This document shows positions 22,083 through 31,336 of a stretch of DNA of 64,000 nt, one piece after another. How positions within the stretch are numbered: the first letter of the stretch is position 1; every line of letters begins with the position of its first letter. Under the pieces are notes generated by a model. That model was not told the DNA's origin. It was given only the letters and a program-made list of their open reading frames with translations, and made no database searches. Where the stretch lies: the NCBI GenBank assembly GCA_029834535.1, contig JAQMWT010000528.1:46697-110696 (forward strand), in the 5' to 3' direction. The position numbers were made by a program, and so were the translations under genes. This stretch comes from Chrysophaeum taylorii (Eukaryota > Sar > Pelagophyceae > Pelagomonadales > Pelagomonadaceae).

Positions 22083-25000
22083 ATGGATCGACGCGGTGTA
22101 AAAAGGCAGCGCCACGACGACGACAATCGTCGAAAGTGGCGCGTCGACGAGCCATCGCCTCGCCGTCAACACATGGTGGAACAGCGCCCGTGGCGCAGCG
22201 ATGATACCCGTTTAAGAAGAAGGGACTGGGAGAAAACGACGACAACATCAACTCGGGGTCGACGCGGTGACTCGCCGTCGTCAAGCTACTACGAGCGCCA
22301 ACAGAAGAGCCAAGACCGGTCGCGGTGGTACGAAGACTACCAGAGGCGAGACAACCAACGACGCGCCGATCGAGACCGACGCCGTTCGCCGTCCCCGATT
22401 GGACGAATCCGTGGCCATGATGTAAACGACGACAATAAGTTGTGCCGCGACGGTCGAAATTTGGTGCACCGGTCTCGATCGCCGCCGAGGCGACGACTTC
22501 CTGGCGCGAACGACAACCGGCTGCGCGACGGTCGAGACTCGAGCCGGTCTAAGTCGCCAGCGCGACGAGAGCGTGAGACGCAGAGCCGCGGCGACGTACG
22601 CCACATCGACAGTCGCGGCACAGGCATGAGCCACACGCGAGCCACTAGTGCCGAGGCACCGCGATGGCAACAAATCAAGTGGGGGAAGCAGATGACGGGC
22701 CGCGGTGCGACTCCCGAGACGATTCTCTCGCTCTTCGCGGCTCATGGCGACAAATTCAGCGCTCGGAATTTGGCGACTGCCGCGCACCGTGTCGCCAAGT
22801 TTGGAGGCCGAAACCGCGACATGCGACGCGATCGCCGCGTGATCGAGGCACCTCAGCTCTTCTCGGCGATCGCTTGCGCGGCTTCATCGCGGCTTGGCGA
22901 GTTCAATTCGCAGGAGCTCGCCAACACGGCTTGGGCCTTTGCGAAGGCGGGGATCGAGGCGCCTCAGCTCTTTGCGGCGATCGCCGACGTGGCTCTTTCG
23001 CGGCTGGACGAGTTCAATCCGCAGGCGCTCGCCAACACGGCGTGGGCCTTCGCGACGGCGGGCATCGAGGCACCTCAGCTCTTTGCGGCGATCGCCGACG
23101 TGGCTGTTTCGCGGCTGGACGAGTTCAATCCGCAGGCGCTCGCCAACACGGCGTGGGCCTTCGCGACGGCGGGAATCGAGGCACCTCAGCTCTTCGCGGC
23201 GATCGCCGACGTGGCTCCTTCGCGGCTGGACGCGTTCAATCCGCAGGAGCTCGCCAACACGGCGTGGGCCTTCGCGACAGTGGCGGGAATTGAGGCACCT
23301 CAGCTCTTCGCGGCGATCGCCGACGTGGCTCCTTCGCGGCTGGACGCGTTCAATCCGCAGAACCTCGCCAACACGGCGTGGGCGTTCGCGACAGCGGGTA
23401 TCGAGGCACCTGAGCTCTTCGCGGCGATCGCCGACGTGGCTCCTTCGCGGCTGGACGCGTTCAATCCGCAGAACCTCGCCAACACGGCGTGGGCGTTCGC
23501 GACTGTGGCGGGAATTGAGGCACCTCAGCTCTTCGCGACGATCGCCGACGTGGCTCCTTCGCGGCTGGACGCGTTCAATCCGCAGAACCTCGCCAACACG
23601 GCGTGGGCCTTCGCGACAGCGGGAGTCGAGGCACCTCAGCTCTTCGAGGCGATCGCCGCCGCGGCTCCTTCGCGGCTGGGCGAATTCAATCCGCAGGACC
23701 TCGCCAACACGACGTGGGCCTTCGCGACGGCGGATATCGAGGCACCTGAGCTCTTCGAGGCGATCGCCGCCGCGGCTCCTTCTCGGCTGGGCGAATTCAA
23801 TCCGCAGGAGCTCGCCAACACGGCGTGGGCCTTCGCGACGGCGGGAATCGAGGCACCTCAGCTCTTCGCGGCGATCGCCGACGTGGCTCCTTCGCGGCTA
23901 GGCGCGTTCAATCCGCAGGAGCTCGCCAACACGGCGTGGGCCTTCGCGACGGCGGGAATCGAGGCACCTGAGCTCTTCGCGGTGATCGCCGACGTGGCTC
24001 CTTCGCGGCTGGACGTGTTCAATCCGCAGAACCTCGCCAACACGGCGTGGGCCTTCGCGACGGCGGGTATCGAGGCACATCAGCTCTTCGGGGCGATCGC
24101 CGCCGCGGCTCCTTCGCGGCTGGGCGAATTCAATCCTCAGGACCTCGCCAACACGACGTGGGCCTTCGCGACGGCGGGTATCGAGGCACATCAGCTCTTC
24201 GAGGCGATCGCCGGTGCGGCTCATTCGCGGCTAGGCGCGTTCAATCCGCAGGAGCTCGCCAACACGGCGTGGGCCTTCGCGACCGTGGGCATCGAGGCAC
24301 CTGAGCTCTTTGCGGCGATCGCCGACGTGGCTCCTTCGCGGCTGGACGCGTTCAATCCGCAGAACCTCGCCAACACGGCGTGGGCGTTCGCGACAGCGGG
24401 TATCGAGGCACCTGAGCTCTTCGCGGCGATCGCCGACGTGGCTCCTTCGCGGCTGGACGCGTTCAATCCGCAGAACATCGCCAACACGGCGTGGGCGTTC
24501 GCGACCGCGGGCATCGAGGCACCTGAGCTCTTCGCGGCGATCGCCGACGTGGCTCCTTCGCGGCTGGGCGAGTTCAATCCGCAGAACCTCGCCAACACGG
24601 CGTGGGCCTTCGCGACGGCGGGGATCGAGGCACCTCCGCTCTTCACGGCGATCGCTGAAGCGGCTCCTTTGTGGCTGGGCGAGTGCAATCCGCAAGCCCT
24701 CGTCAACACGGCGTGGGCGTTCGCGACGGCCGGAATCGAGGCACCTCGGCTCTTCGCGGCGATCGCTGAAGCGGCTCCTTTGTGGCTGGGCGAGTGCAAT
24801 CCGCAAGCCCTCGTCAACACGGCGTGGGCGTTCGCGACGGCCGGAATCGAGGCACCTCGGCTCTTCTCCGCGATCGCAGAAGCGTCTATTTCGCAGCTTG
24901 ACGAGTTCAATCCGCAAGCGCTCACCAACACGGCGTGGGCCTTCGCGAAGGCGGGAATAGAGGCACCTCAGCTTTTCGCGGCGATCGCCGGCGCGGCTCT

Positions 25001-25592
25001 TTCGCGGCTGGACGAGTTCAATCCGCAGAATCTTGCCAACACGGCGTGGGCATTTGCCTGCGTCGATTGGAAAAAAGACTTCGGGTTTTTCGCGGAGCTC
25101 GCCTCCATCGTTGTGAACGATCTTGATTCCTTTGATGATCGCCACTCGTCGCAGCTCCACCTTGCTTCGCTGCACTTTCGCCTCGTGTGGCCCGACTACC
25201 GGAACTTCCCGCTGACAAACCACAAGCAGATGCTCCTGGCCGCTTATCAACGCCAGGACCCATCACCGTCCCAACTCCAGCGCGACGTTGCGACCGCCCT
25301 CGACCGAATTGGCTGGACGCACGTCTTCGAGCACGTGACCGAAGAGGGATTGTCGCTCGACATGGCTCAACCTGACATCAAGCGCGCGGTCGAAGTCGAC
25401 GGGCCATCCCACTACCTCAACAGAACGAGGATTGAGAACGGCCCTACGCGCTTCAAGTCCCGATTGCTGTGGCGGCTTGGCTGGGACGTTGTCTGCATTC
25501 CCTTCTTTGAGTGGGACGTTCTCGACGGCGAGCGAGAACAGGACTCTTACCTCCGGTCCAGGCTGCAAACTTTCGCAACGGCGCGTGCGTAA
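22083..25592 (+). CDS. RAP-domain protein with twenty 37-residue helical repeats
   Basis: An intact 1169-residue protein. Residues 1-250 are Arg-rich with Arg-Ser runs (SRSPPRRRLPG). Residues about 253-993 are 20 repeats of 37 residues, each ending FNPQxLANTAWAFATA. Two of the repeats carry one extra Ala. Residues about 1086-1166 form a RAP domain with the hallmark AVEVDGPSHY, then LLWRLGWDVVCIPFFEWD. RAP proteins with octo- or heptatricopeptide-type alpha-helical repeats bind specific RNAs in plastids or mitochondria and act in processing, stability or translation. An organelle RNA-binding role is inferred. The N-terminus is not a classical transit peptide, so targeting is uncertain. It is one of a tandem pair. 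The other, at 27.5-31.1 kb, shares flanks and both ends. Confidence 0.5.
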   Translation: MDRRGVKRQRHDDDNRRKWRVDEPSPRRQHMVEQRPWRSDDTRLRRRDWEKTTTTSTRGRRGDSPSSSYYERQQKSQDRSRWYEDYQRRDNQRRADRDRRRSPSPIGRIRGHDVNDDNKLCRDGRNLVHRSRSPPRRRLPGANDNRLRDGRDSSRSKSPARRERETQSRGDVRHIDSRGTGMSHTRATSAEAPRWQQIKWGKQMTGRGATPETILSLFAAHGDKFSARNLATAAHRVAKFGGRNRDMRRDRRVIEAPQLFSAIACAASSRLGEFNSQELANTAWAFAKAGIEAPQLFAAIADVALSRLDEFNPQALANTAWAFATAGIEAPQLFAAIADVAVSRLDEFNPQALANTAWAFATAGIEAPQLFAAIADVAPSRLDAFNPQELANTAWAFATVAGIEAPQLFAAIADVAPSRLDAFNPQNLANTAWAFATAGIEAPELFAAIADVAPSRLDAFNPQNLANTAWAFATVAGIEAPQLFATIADVAPSRLDAFNPQNLANTAWAFATAGVEAPQLFEAIAAAAPSRLGEFNPQDLANTTWAFATADIEAPELFEAIAAAAPSRLGEFNPQELANTAWAFATAGIEAPQLFAAIADVAPSRLGAFNPQELANTAWAFATAGIEAPELFAVIADVAPSRLDVFNPQNLANTAWAFATAGIEAHQLFGAIAAAAPSRLGEFNPQDLANTTWAFATAGIEAHQLFEAIAGAAHSRLGAFNPQELANTAWAFATVGIEAPELFAAIADVAPSRLDAFNPQNLANTAWAFATAGIEAPELFAAIADVAPSRLDAFNPQNIANTAWAFATAGIEAPELFAAIADVAPSRLGEFNPQNLANTAWAFATAGIEAPPLFTAIAEAAPLWLGECNPQALVNTAWAFATAGIEAPRLFAAIAEAAPLWLGECNPQALVNTAWAFATAGIEAPRLFSAIAEASISQLDEFNPQALTNTAWAFAKAGIEAPQLFAAIAGAALSRLDEFNPQNLANTAWAFACVDWKKDFGFFAELASIVVNDLDSFDDRHSSQLHLASLHFRLVWPDYRNFPLTNHKQMLLAAYQRQDPSPSQLQRDVATALDRIGWTHVFEHVTEEGLSLDMAQPDIKRAVEVDGPSHYLNRTRIENGPTRFKSRLLWRLGWDVVCIPFFEWDVLDGEREQDSYLRSRLQTFATARA
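22841..25063 (+). repeat. 111-bp tandem repeat array encoding the helical repeats (20 units)
   Basis: Twenty 111-bp units run in frame. The residue after FNPQ varies among N, E, D and A, and reads E A A E N N N D E E N D E N N N A A A N along the array. Linked changes occur at the residue after EAP (Q/E/P/R), after LF (A/E/G/T/S) and at the DV/AA/GA/EA pair. The last four units are nearly identical to those of the downstream gene. Confidence 0.5.
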
Positions 25593-25797
25593 AAAGCAGC
25601 TGCTCTCGAGAAATCGTTGCGAACACTAGCACCTGTGCCTTCTCGCATCTTCGGCAAGCCCTCCCCGCTGAACCATGCCGCAAGACGACCCCGCCCTATA
25701 GCCTGCCGCTGCGAGCCATAGGCCCGCCGGACACTTTACCGCCGCCGCAAACGAGCAGGTCTCTTTTCGCAACGATACCCTTATTGGTGGCAATGAA
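25593..25797 (+). repeat. 3' flank duplicated with the RAP gene
   Basis: About 205 bp after the stop codon are almost identical to 31112-31316. This marks the right edge of a duplication unit of roughly 3.7-3.9 kb (about 22056-25797 and 27390-31316) that contains a whole RAP gene. Confidence 0.5.
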
Positions 25798-25810
25798 TGC
25801 GGTATAACAA

Positions 25811-27330
25811 ATAGCTAACTATCTGACTAGAGGCCAGCCCAATGCATGGGGCATAGGCTAATCCCAGCGCTATGGCGCGTGGGATTAGGAGTAAACACAA
25901 AGGTTGAAGGGCGCAGCGTGCGCTGACTAAAGCAGCTTAGATTGGCGGGGGTCCGAGCGTTGAGCGGAAAGGAGAGTGGGATGAGTGGAAGGGAGGACAT
26001 TGACGCATGCCGATTATATGGGACGGCCAAGCGCTAGCCTAACCGTCTGGGCGCCGCCAGGGACCCGGCGGCCGGGAGACTTAGGGGCCGTTGGCGTTTC
26101 TGTGAGCGTCTTGGCGCTCCCTGAAGTGTGCATGCGCGTAATGCCGTTGCTGGAGGTGGGCGGTGGCTGCGCCGCCTTCGACATACTGGAGGTCCGTTAG
26201 AAGGAGACGGGCACGCTCACGGAGCACCGTGATGAAGAGACGTCGGTAGAGGCACGTTGTCTGAGACGCCGTGGCTGCCGCGAGGGAAGGAGCACCCTCC
26301 TCGAGGCCAGTGTTGATGCAAATTTGACGTGGAGAAGGCCACGTAGGTTGTCACTACCCTCCGCGAAATAAATTGCCAACGACTAACCCCAGCAATCGGG
26401 GTCCAAACGCGGGGCTGCCGGGTCGACCCCGCAAAAACTCCTGTCGGCGTACGCAGCGTGCGCAACGTAGTATTCTCTTTGGATGCCACTGGCCGGCTTG
26501 TCGACAGGGCTAGGGGTGCCATGATCCGCGGCGGCGATCAACGTTTGTGGTCGGATACCGCGACGGGCACAAAACGATTGCTTTGCCCTCGGCGGCGACC
26601 GCCCGGAGTAGGCGTTCCCGGTGGCTCCGCGATAGAAAAGTCAGGAACGAGCCTCGACGTGGACTCGAAGGCACGCCGGGCGAGGGGTGGGACGCAACTC
26701 TAAAACAAGCCCGAAGGCTCGACCGCGTGCCGGACGCCCCCCTCGTGCACGAGGCCACTCAACACGTAAAGCAGCACCGAGTCGCGCATGCAGGACCTAG
26801 CTCCGTTGCGGTTGACCAAGCGGTTGTCCGCGAACAAGACGTTGCCGTACGTGTCGAGAACCCGCTGAGTGTCGTAAAGGATACCACGCCCGGACAGCGG
26901 GACGCAGGCCAGCGAGACGGTAGCCCAAGGAAGTTGCCGCAACGACTTCCGGGAAGTCGCTGTTCGAGAGTTTGCCTAATCTCGCGCACGAAGGTCCACC
27001 TCGAGGCGTTCGACGCGAAGAGCCTCGCGTTGCCTCGTCACCGCCCGCTTCACCTTCCCATACGGCGCTCCGGCCGATAAGACAATGCCCGCGCATTGTA
27101 TAACCGGCGCGGCCGAAGGGCCCTCGGCAGGCATCCTGGCGTCCGCCTGCAAACAGTCCCAAGCTTGCGCCACAGAAAGCGCGGGCAAACGGGAAAGTTG
27201 GCTCCGCATGAGTCGTGAAGCACGAGCTCACGTTGGCCGCATCGAAAGATTAAGCAAGGGCGCGAGCGGCTCGCAGAAGCCGCGCACCGTGCCGCCCATG
27301 GACATCGGCAAGCGCAACGACAATTTAAAC
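25811..27330 (-). pseudogene. old, divergent relative of the retroelement
   Basis: The first 170 bases carry a leader-like segment (AAAGCAGCTTAGATTGGCGG and surroundings) shared with the younger retroelement copies and with 33056-33150. On the minus strand at 26700-26942 a frame reads RVLDTYGNVLFADNRLVNRN. It aligns with VVLDAHGKVLLTQANLVNRG in the intact element, and the residues around it also match. Other matching pieces lie in changed frames. This is a heavily mutated copy lying between the two RAP genes. It probably predates or accompanied their duplication. Confidence 0.5.
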
Positions 27331-27475
27331 AGGATTAAGGAATTTCTACTGATTGTTGTTAGGGTAACGATTCAGGAGATTTTCATTCTCAACGGACCTC
27401 ATCGCCGTGTGTCTGCACGACGACGACGATCGTCGGAAGTGGCGCGTCGACGAGCCGTCGCCTCGCCGTCAACAC

Positions 27476-30400
27476 ATGGTGGAACAACACCCGTGGCGCA
27501 GCGATGATACCCGATTAAGAGCAAGGGACTGGGAGAAATCGACGACAACATCAACTCGGGGTCGACGCGGTGACTCGCCGTCGTCAAGCTACTACGAGCG
27601 CCAACAGAAGAGCCAAGACCGGTCGCGGCGGTACGAAGACTACCAGAGGCGAGACAACCAACGACGCGCCGATCGAGACCGACGCCGTTCGCCGTCCCCG
27701 ATTGGACGAATCCGTGGCCATGATGTAAACGACGACAATAAGTTGTATCGCGACGGTCGAAATTTGGTGCACCGGTCTCGATCGCCGCCGAGGCGACGAC
27801 TTCCTGGCGCGAACGACAACCGGCAGCGCGACGGTCGAGACTCGAGCCGGTCTCAGTGGCCAGCGCGACGAGGGCGTGAGACGCAGAGCCGCGGCGACGT
27901 ACGCCACATCGACAGTCGCGGCGCACGCATGAGCCACACGCGAGCCACTAGTGCCGAGGCACCGCGATGGCAACAAATCAAGTGGGGGAAGCAGATGACG
28001 GGCCGCGGTGCGACTCCCGAGACGATTCTCTCGCTCTTCGCGGCTCATGGCGACAAATTCAGCGCTCGGAATTTGGCGACTGCCGCGCACCGTGTCGCCA
28101 AGTTTGGAGGCCGAAACCGCGACATGCGACGCGATCGCCGCGTGATCGAGGCACCTCAGCTCTTTGCGGCGATCGCCGACGTGGCTCTTTCGCGGCTGGA
28201 CGAGTTCAATCCGCAGGCGCTCGCCAACACGGCGTGGGCCTTCGCGACGGCGGGAATCGAGGCACCTGAGCTCTTCGCGGCGATCGCCGACGTGGCTCCT
28301 TCGCGGCTGGGCGAGTTCAATCCGCAGAACCTCGCCAATACGGCGTGGGCCTTCGCGACGGCGGGAATCGAGGCACATCAGCTCTTCGGGGCGATCGCCG
28401 CCGCGGCTCCTTCGCGGCTGGGCGAATTCAATCCTCAGGACCTCGCCAACACGACGTGGGCCTTCGCGACGGCGAGAATCGAGGCACCTCAGCTCTTCGC
28501 GGCGATCGCCACCGCGGCTCCTTCGCGGCTAGGCGCGTTCAATCCGCAGGAGCTCGCCAACACGGCGTGGGCCTTCGCGACCGTGGGCATCGAGGCACCT
28601 GAGCTCTTCGCGGCGATCGCCGACGTGGCTCCTTCGCGGCTGGGCGAGTTCAATCCGCAGAACCTCGCCAATACGGCGTGGGCCTTCGCGACGGCGAGAA
28701 TCGAGGCACCTCAGCTCTTCGCGGCGATCGCCGACGTGGCTCCTTCGCGGCTAGGCGCGTTCAATCCGCAGGCGCTCGCCAACACGGCGTGGGCCTTCGC
28801 GACCGCGGGCATCGAGGCACCTGAGCTCTACGAGGCGATCGCCGCCGCGGCTCCTTCGCGGCTGGGCGAATTCAATCCGCAGGAGCTCGCCAACATGACG
28901 TGGGCCTTTGCGACGGCGGGAATCGAGGCACCTCAGCTCTTCGCGGCGATCGCCGACGTGGCTCCTTCGCGGCTAGGCGCGTTCAATCCGCAGGAGCTCG
29001 CCAACACGGCGTGGGCCTTTGCGACGGCGGGAATCGAGGCACCTCAGCTCTTCGCGGCGATCGCCGACGTGGCTCCTTCGCGGCTGGGCGAGTTCAATCC
29101 GCAGAACCTCGCCAATACGGCGTGGGCCTTCGCGACGGCGAGAATCGAGGCACCTCAGCTCTTCGCGGCGATCGCCACCGCGGCTCCTTCGCGGCTAGGC
29201 GCGTTCAATCCGCAGGACCTCGCCAACACGACGTGGGCCTTCGCGACCGCGGGTATCGAGGCACATCAGCTCTTCGCGGCGATCGCCGACGTGGCTCCTT
29301 CGTGGCTAGGCGCGTTCAATCCGCAGGAGCTCGCCAACACGGCGTGGGCCTTCGCGACCGCGGGCATCGAGGCACCTCGGCTCTTCGCGGCGATCGCCGA
29401 CGTGGCTCCTTCGCGGCTGGTCGAGTTCAATCCGCAGAACCTCGCCAACACGGTATGGGCCTTCGCGACCGCGGGTATCGAGGCACCTCAGCTCTTCGCG
29501 GCGATCGCCGCCGCGGCTCCTTCGCGGCTGGGCGCGTTCAATCCGCAGGACCTCGCCAACACGGCGTGGGCCTTCGCGACCGCGGGTATCGAGGCACCTC
29601 AGCTCTTCGAGGCGATCGCCACCGCGGCTCCTTCGCGGCTGGGCGAATTCAATCCGCAGGCGCTCGCAAACACGGTATGGGCCTTCGCGACCGCGGGTAT
29701 CGAGGCACCTCAGCTCTTCGAGGCGATCGCCGCCGCGGCTCCTTCGAGGCTGGGCGAATTCAATCCGCAGGACCTCGCCAACACGACGTGGGCCTTCGCG
29801 ACGGCGAGAATCGAGGCACCTCAGCTCTTCGCGGCGATCGCCGACGTGGCTCCTTCGCGGCTAGGCGCGTTCAATCCGCAGGAGCTCGCCAACACGGCGT
29901 GGGCCTTCGCGACCGCGGGCATCGAGGCACCTTGGCTCTTCGCGGCGATCGCCGACGTGGCTCCTTCGCGGCTGGGCGAGTTCAATCCGCAGAACCTCGC
30001 CAACACGACGTGGGCCTTCGCGACGGCGGGAATCGAGGCACCTGAGCTCTTCGCGGCGATCGCCGACGTGGCTCCTTCGCGGCTGGGCGAGTTCAATCCG
30101 CAGAACCTCGCCAACACGGCGTGGGCCTTCGCGACGGCGGGGATCGAGGCACCTCCGCTCTTCACGGCGATCGCTGAAGCGGCTCCTTTGTGGCTGGGCG
30201 AGTGCAATCCGCAAGCCCTCGTCAACACGGCGTGGGCGTTCGCGACGGCCGGAATTGAGGCACCTCGGCTCTTCGCGGCGATCGCTGAAGCGGCTCCTTT
30301 GTGGCTGGGCGAGTGCAATCCGCAAGCCCTCGTCAACACGGCGTGGGCGTTCGCGACGGCCGGAATCGAGGCACCTCGGCTCTTCTCCGCGATCGCAGAA

Positions 30401-31111
30401 GCGTCTATTTCGCAGCTTGACGAGTTCAATCCGCAAGCGCTCACCAACACGGCGTGGGCCTTCGCGAAGGCGGGAATAGAGGCACCTCAGCTTTTCGCGG
30501 CGATCGCCGGCGCGGCTCTTTCGCGGCTGGACGAGTTCAATCCGCAGAATCTTGCCAACACGGCGTGGGCATTTGCCTGCGTCGATTGGAAAAAAGACTT
30601 CGGGTTTTTCGCGGAGCTCGCCTCCATCGTTGTGAACGATCTTGATTCCTTTGATGATCGCCACTCGTCGCAGCTCCACCTTGCTTCGCTGCACTTTCGC
30701 CTCGTGTGGCCCGACTACCGGAACTTCCCGCTGACAAACCACAAGCAGATGCTCCTGGCCGCTTATCAACGCCAGGACCCATCACCGTCCCAACTCCAGC
30801 GCGACGTTGCGACCGCCCTCGACCGAATTGGCTGGACGCACGTCTTCGAGCACGTGACCGAAGAGGGATTGTCGCTCGACATGGCTCAACCTGACATCAA
30901 GCGCGCGGTTGAAGTCGACGGGCCATCCCATTACCTCAAGAGAACGAGGATTGAGAACGGCCCTACGCGCTTCAAGTCCCGATTGCTGTGGCGGCTTGGC
31001 TGGGACGTTGTCTGCATTCCCTTCTTTGAGTGGGACGTTCTCGACGGCGAGCGAGAACAGGACTCTTACCTCCGGTCCAGGCTGCAAACTTTCGCAACGG
31101 CGCGTGCGTAA
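27476..31111 (+). CDS. RAP-domain protein with twenty-two 37-residue helical repeats
   Basis: Tandem paralogue of the gene at 22.1 kb, reading 1211 residues from the ATG at 27476. The upstream copy's start codon region is deleted here. The open frame extends upstream, but only to a GTG at 27407, so this internal ATG or an unseen exon must serve as start. The Arg/Ser-rich N-terminus and the C-terminal RAP domain (AVEVDGPSHY, then LLWRLGWDVVCIP) are almost identical to the paralogue. The repeat block has 22 units instead of 20, with a different order of variants. The predicted role is organelle RNA binding, possibly to a different target from the paralogue because the repeats set specificity in this class. 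Retroelement copy 3 begins about 225 nt after the stop. Confidence 0.5.
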   Translation: MVEQHPWRSDDTRLRARDWEKSTTTSTRGRRGDSPSSSYYERQQKSQDRSRRYEDYQRRDNQRRADRDRRRSPSPIGRIRGHDVNDDNKLYRDGRNLVHRSRSPPRRRLPGANDNRQRDGRDSSRSQWPARRGRETQSRGDVRHIDSRGARMSHTRATSAEAPRWQQIKWGKQMTGRGATPETILSLFAAHGDKFSARNLATAAHRVAKFGGRNRDMRRDRRVIEAPQLFAAIADVALSRLDEFNPQALANTAWAFATAGIEAPELFAAIADVAPSRLGEFNPQNLANTAWAFATAGIEAHQLFGAIAAAAPSRLGEFNPQDLANTTWAFATARIEAPQLFAAIATAAPSRLGAFNPQELANTAWAFATVGIEAPELFAAIADVAPSRLGEFNPQNLANTAWAFATARIEAPQLFAAIADVAPSRLGAFNPQALANTAWAFATAGIEAPELYEAIAAAAPSRLGEFNPQELANMTWAFATAGIEAPQLFAAIADVAPSRLGAFNPQELANTAWAFATAGIEAPQLFAAIADVAPSRLGEFNPQNLANTAWAFATARIEAPQLFAAIATAAPSRLGAFNPQDLANTTWAFATAGIEAHQLFAAIADVAPSWLGAFNPQELANTAWAFATAGIEAPRLFAAIADVAPSRLVEFNPQNLANTVWAFATAGIEAPQLFAAIAAAAPSRLGAFNPQDLANTAWAFATAGIEAPQLFEAIATAAPSRLGEFNPQALANTVWAFATAGIEAPQLFEAIAAAAPSRLGEFNPQDLANTTWAFATARIEAPQLFAAIADVAPSRLGAFNPQELANTAWAFATAGIEAPWLFAAIADVAPSRLGEFNPQNLANTTWAFATAGIEAPELFAAIADVAPSRLGEFNPQNLANTAWAFATAGIEAPPLFTAIAEAAPLWLGECNPQALVNTAWAFATAGIEAPRLFAAIAEAAPLWLGECNPQALVNTAWAFATAGIEAPRLFSAIAEASISQLDEFNPQALTNTAWAFAKAGIEAPQLFAAIAGAALSRLDEFNPQNLANTAWAFACVDWKKDFGFFAELASIVVNDLDSFDDRHSSQLHLASLHFRLVWPDYRNFPLTNHKQMLLAAYQRQDPSPSQLQRDVATALDRIGWTHVFEHVTEEGLSLDMAQPDIKRAVEVDGPSHYLKRTRIENGPTRFKSRLLWRLGWDVVCIPFFEWDVLDGEREQDSYLRSRLQTFATARA
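28142..30582 (+). repeat. 111-bp tandem repeat array encoding the helical repeats (22 units)
   Basis: The residue after FNPQ reads A N D E N A E E N D E N D A D E N N A A A N. The final AAAN block is the same as in the first gene, while the middle is reordered. Some units are unique to this gene, for example those beginning RIEAPQLF. Confidence 0.5.
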
Positions 31112-31336
31112 AAAGCAGCTGCTCTCGAGAAATCGTTGCGAACACTAGCACCTGTGCCTTCTCGCATCTTCGGCAAGCCTTCCCCGCTGAACCATGCCGC
31201 AAGACGACCCCGCCCTATAGCCTGCCGCTGCGAGCCATAGGCCCGCCGGACACTTTACCGCCGCCGCAAACGAGCTTGTCTCTTTTCGCAACGATACCCT
31301 TATTGGTGGCACTGAACACCGGTGTCCTTGACCTTA

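Noticed and set aside
22281-25568. Long minus-strand and alternative plus-strand frames across the first RAP gene (and the same at 27399-31087)
   Set aside because: They are shadows of the 111-bp repeats. An open frame in one unit is open in all, and none has a domain or start context of its own.
22841-30582. Regular repeats considered as a CRISPR or satellite array
   Set aside because: The units are 111 bp, in frame, coding and without spacers. They are protein repeats.
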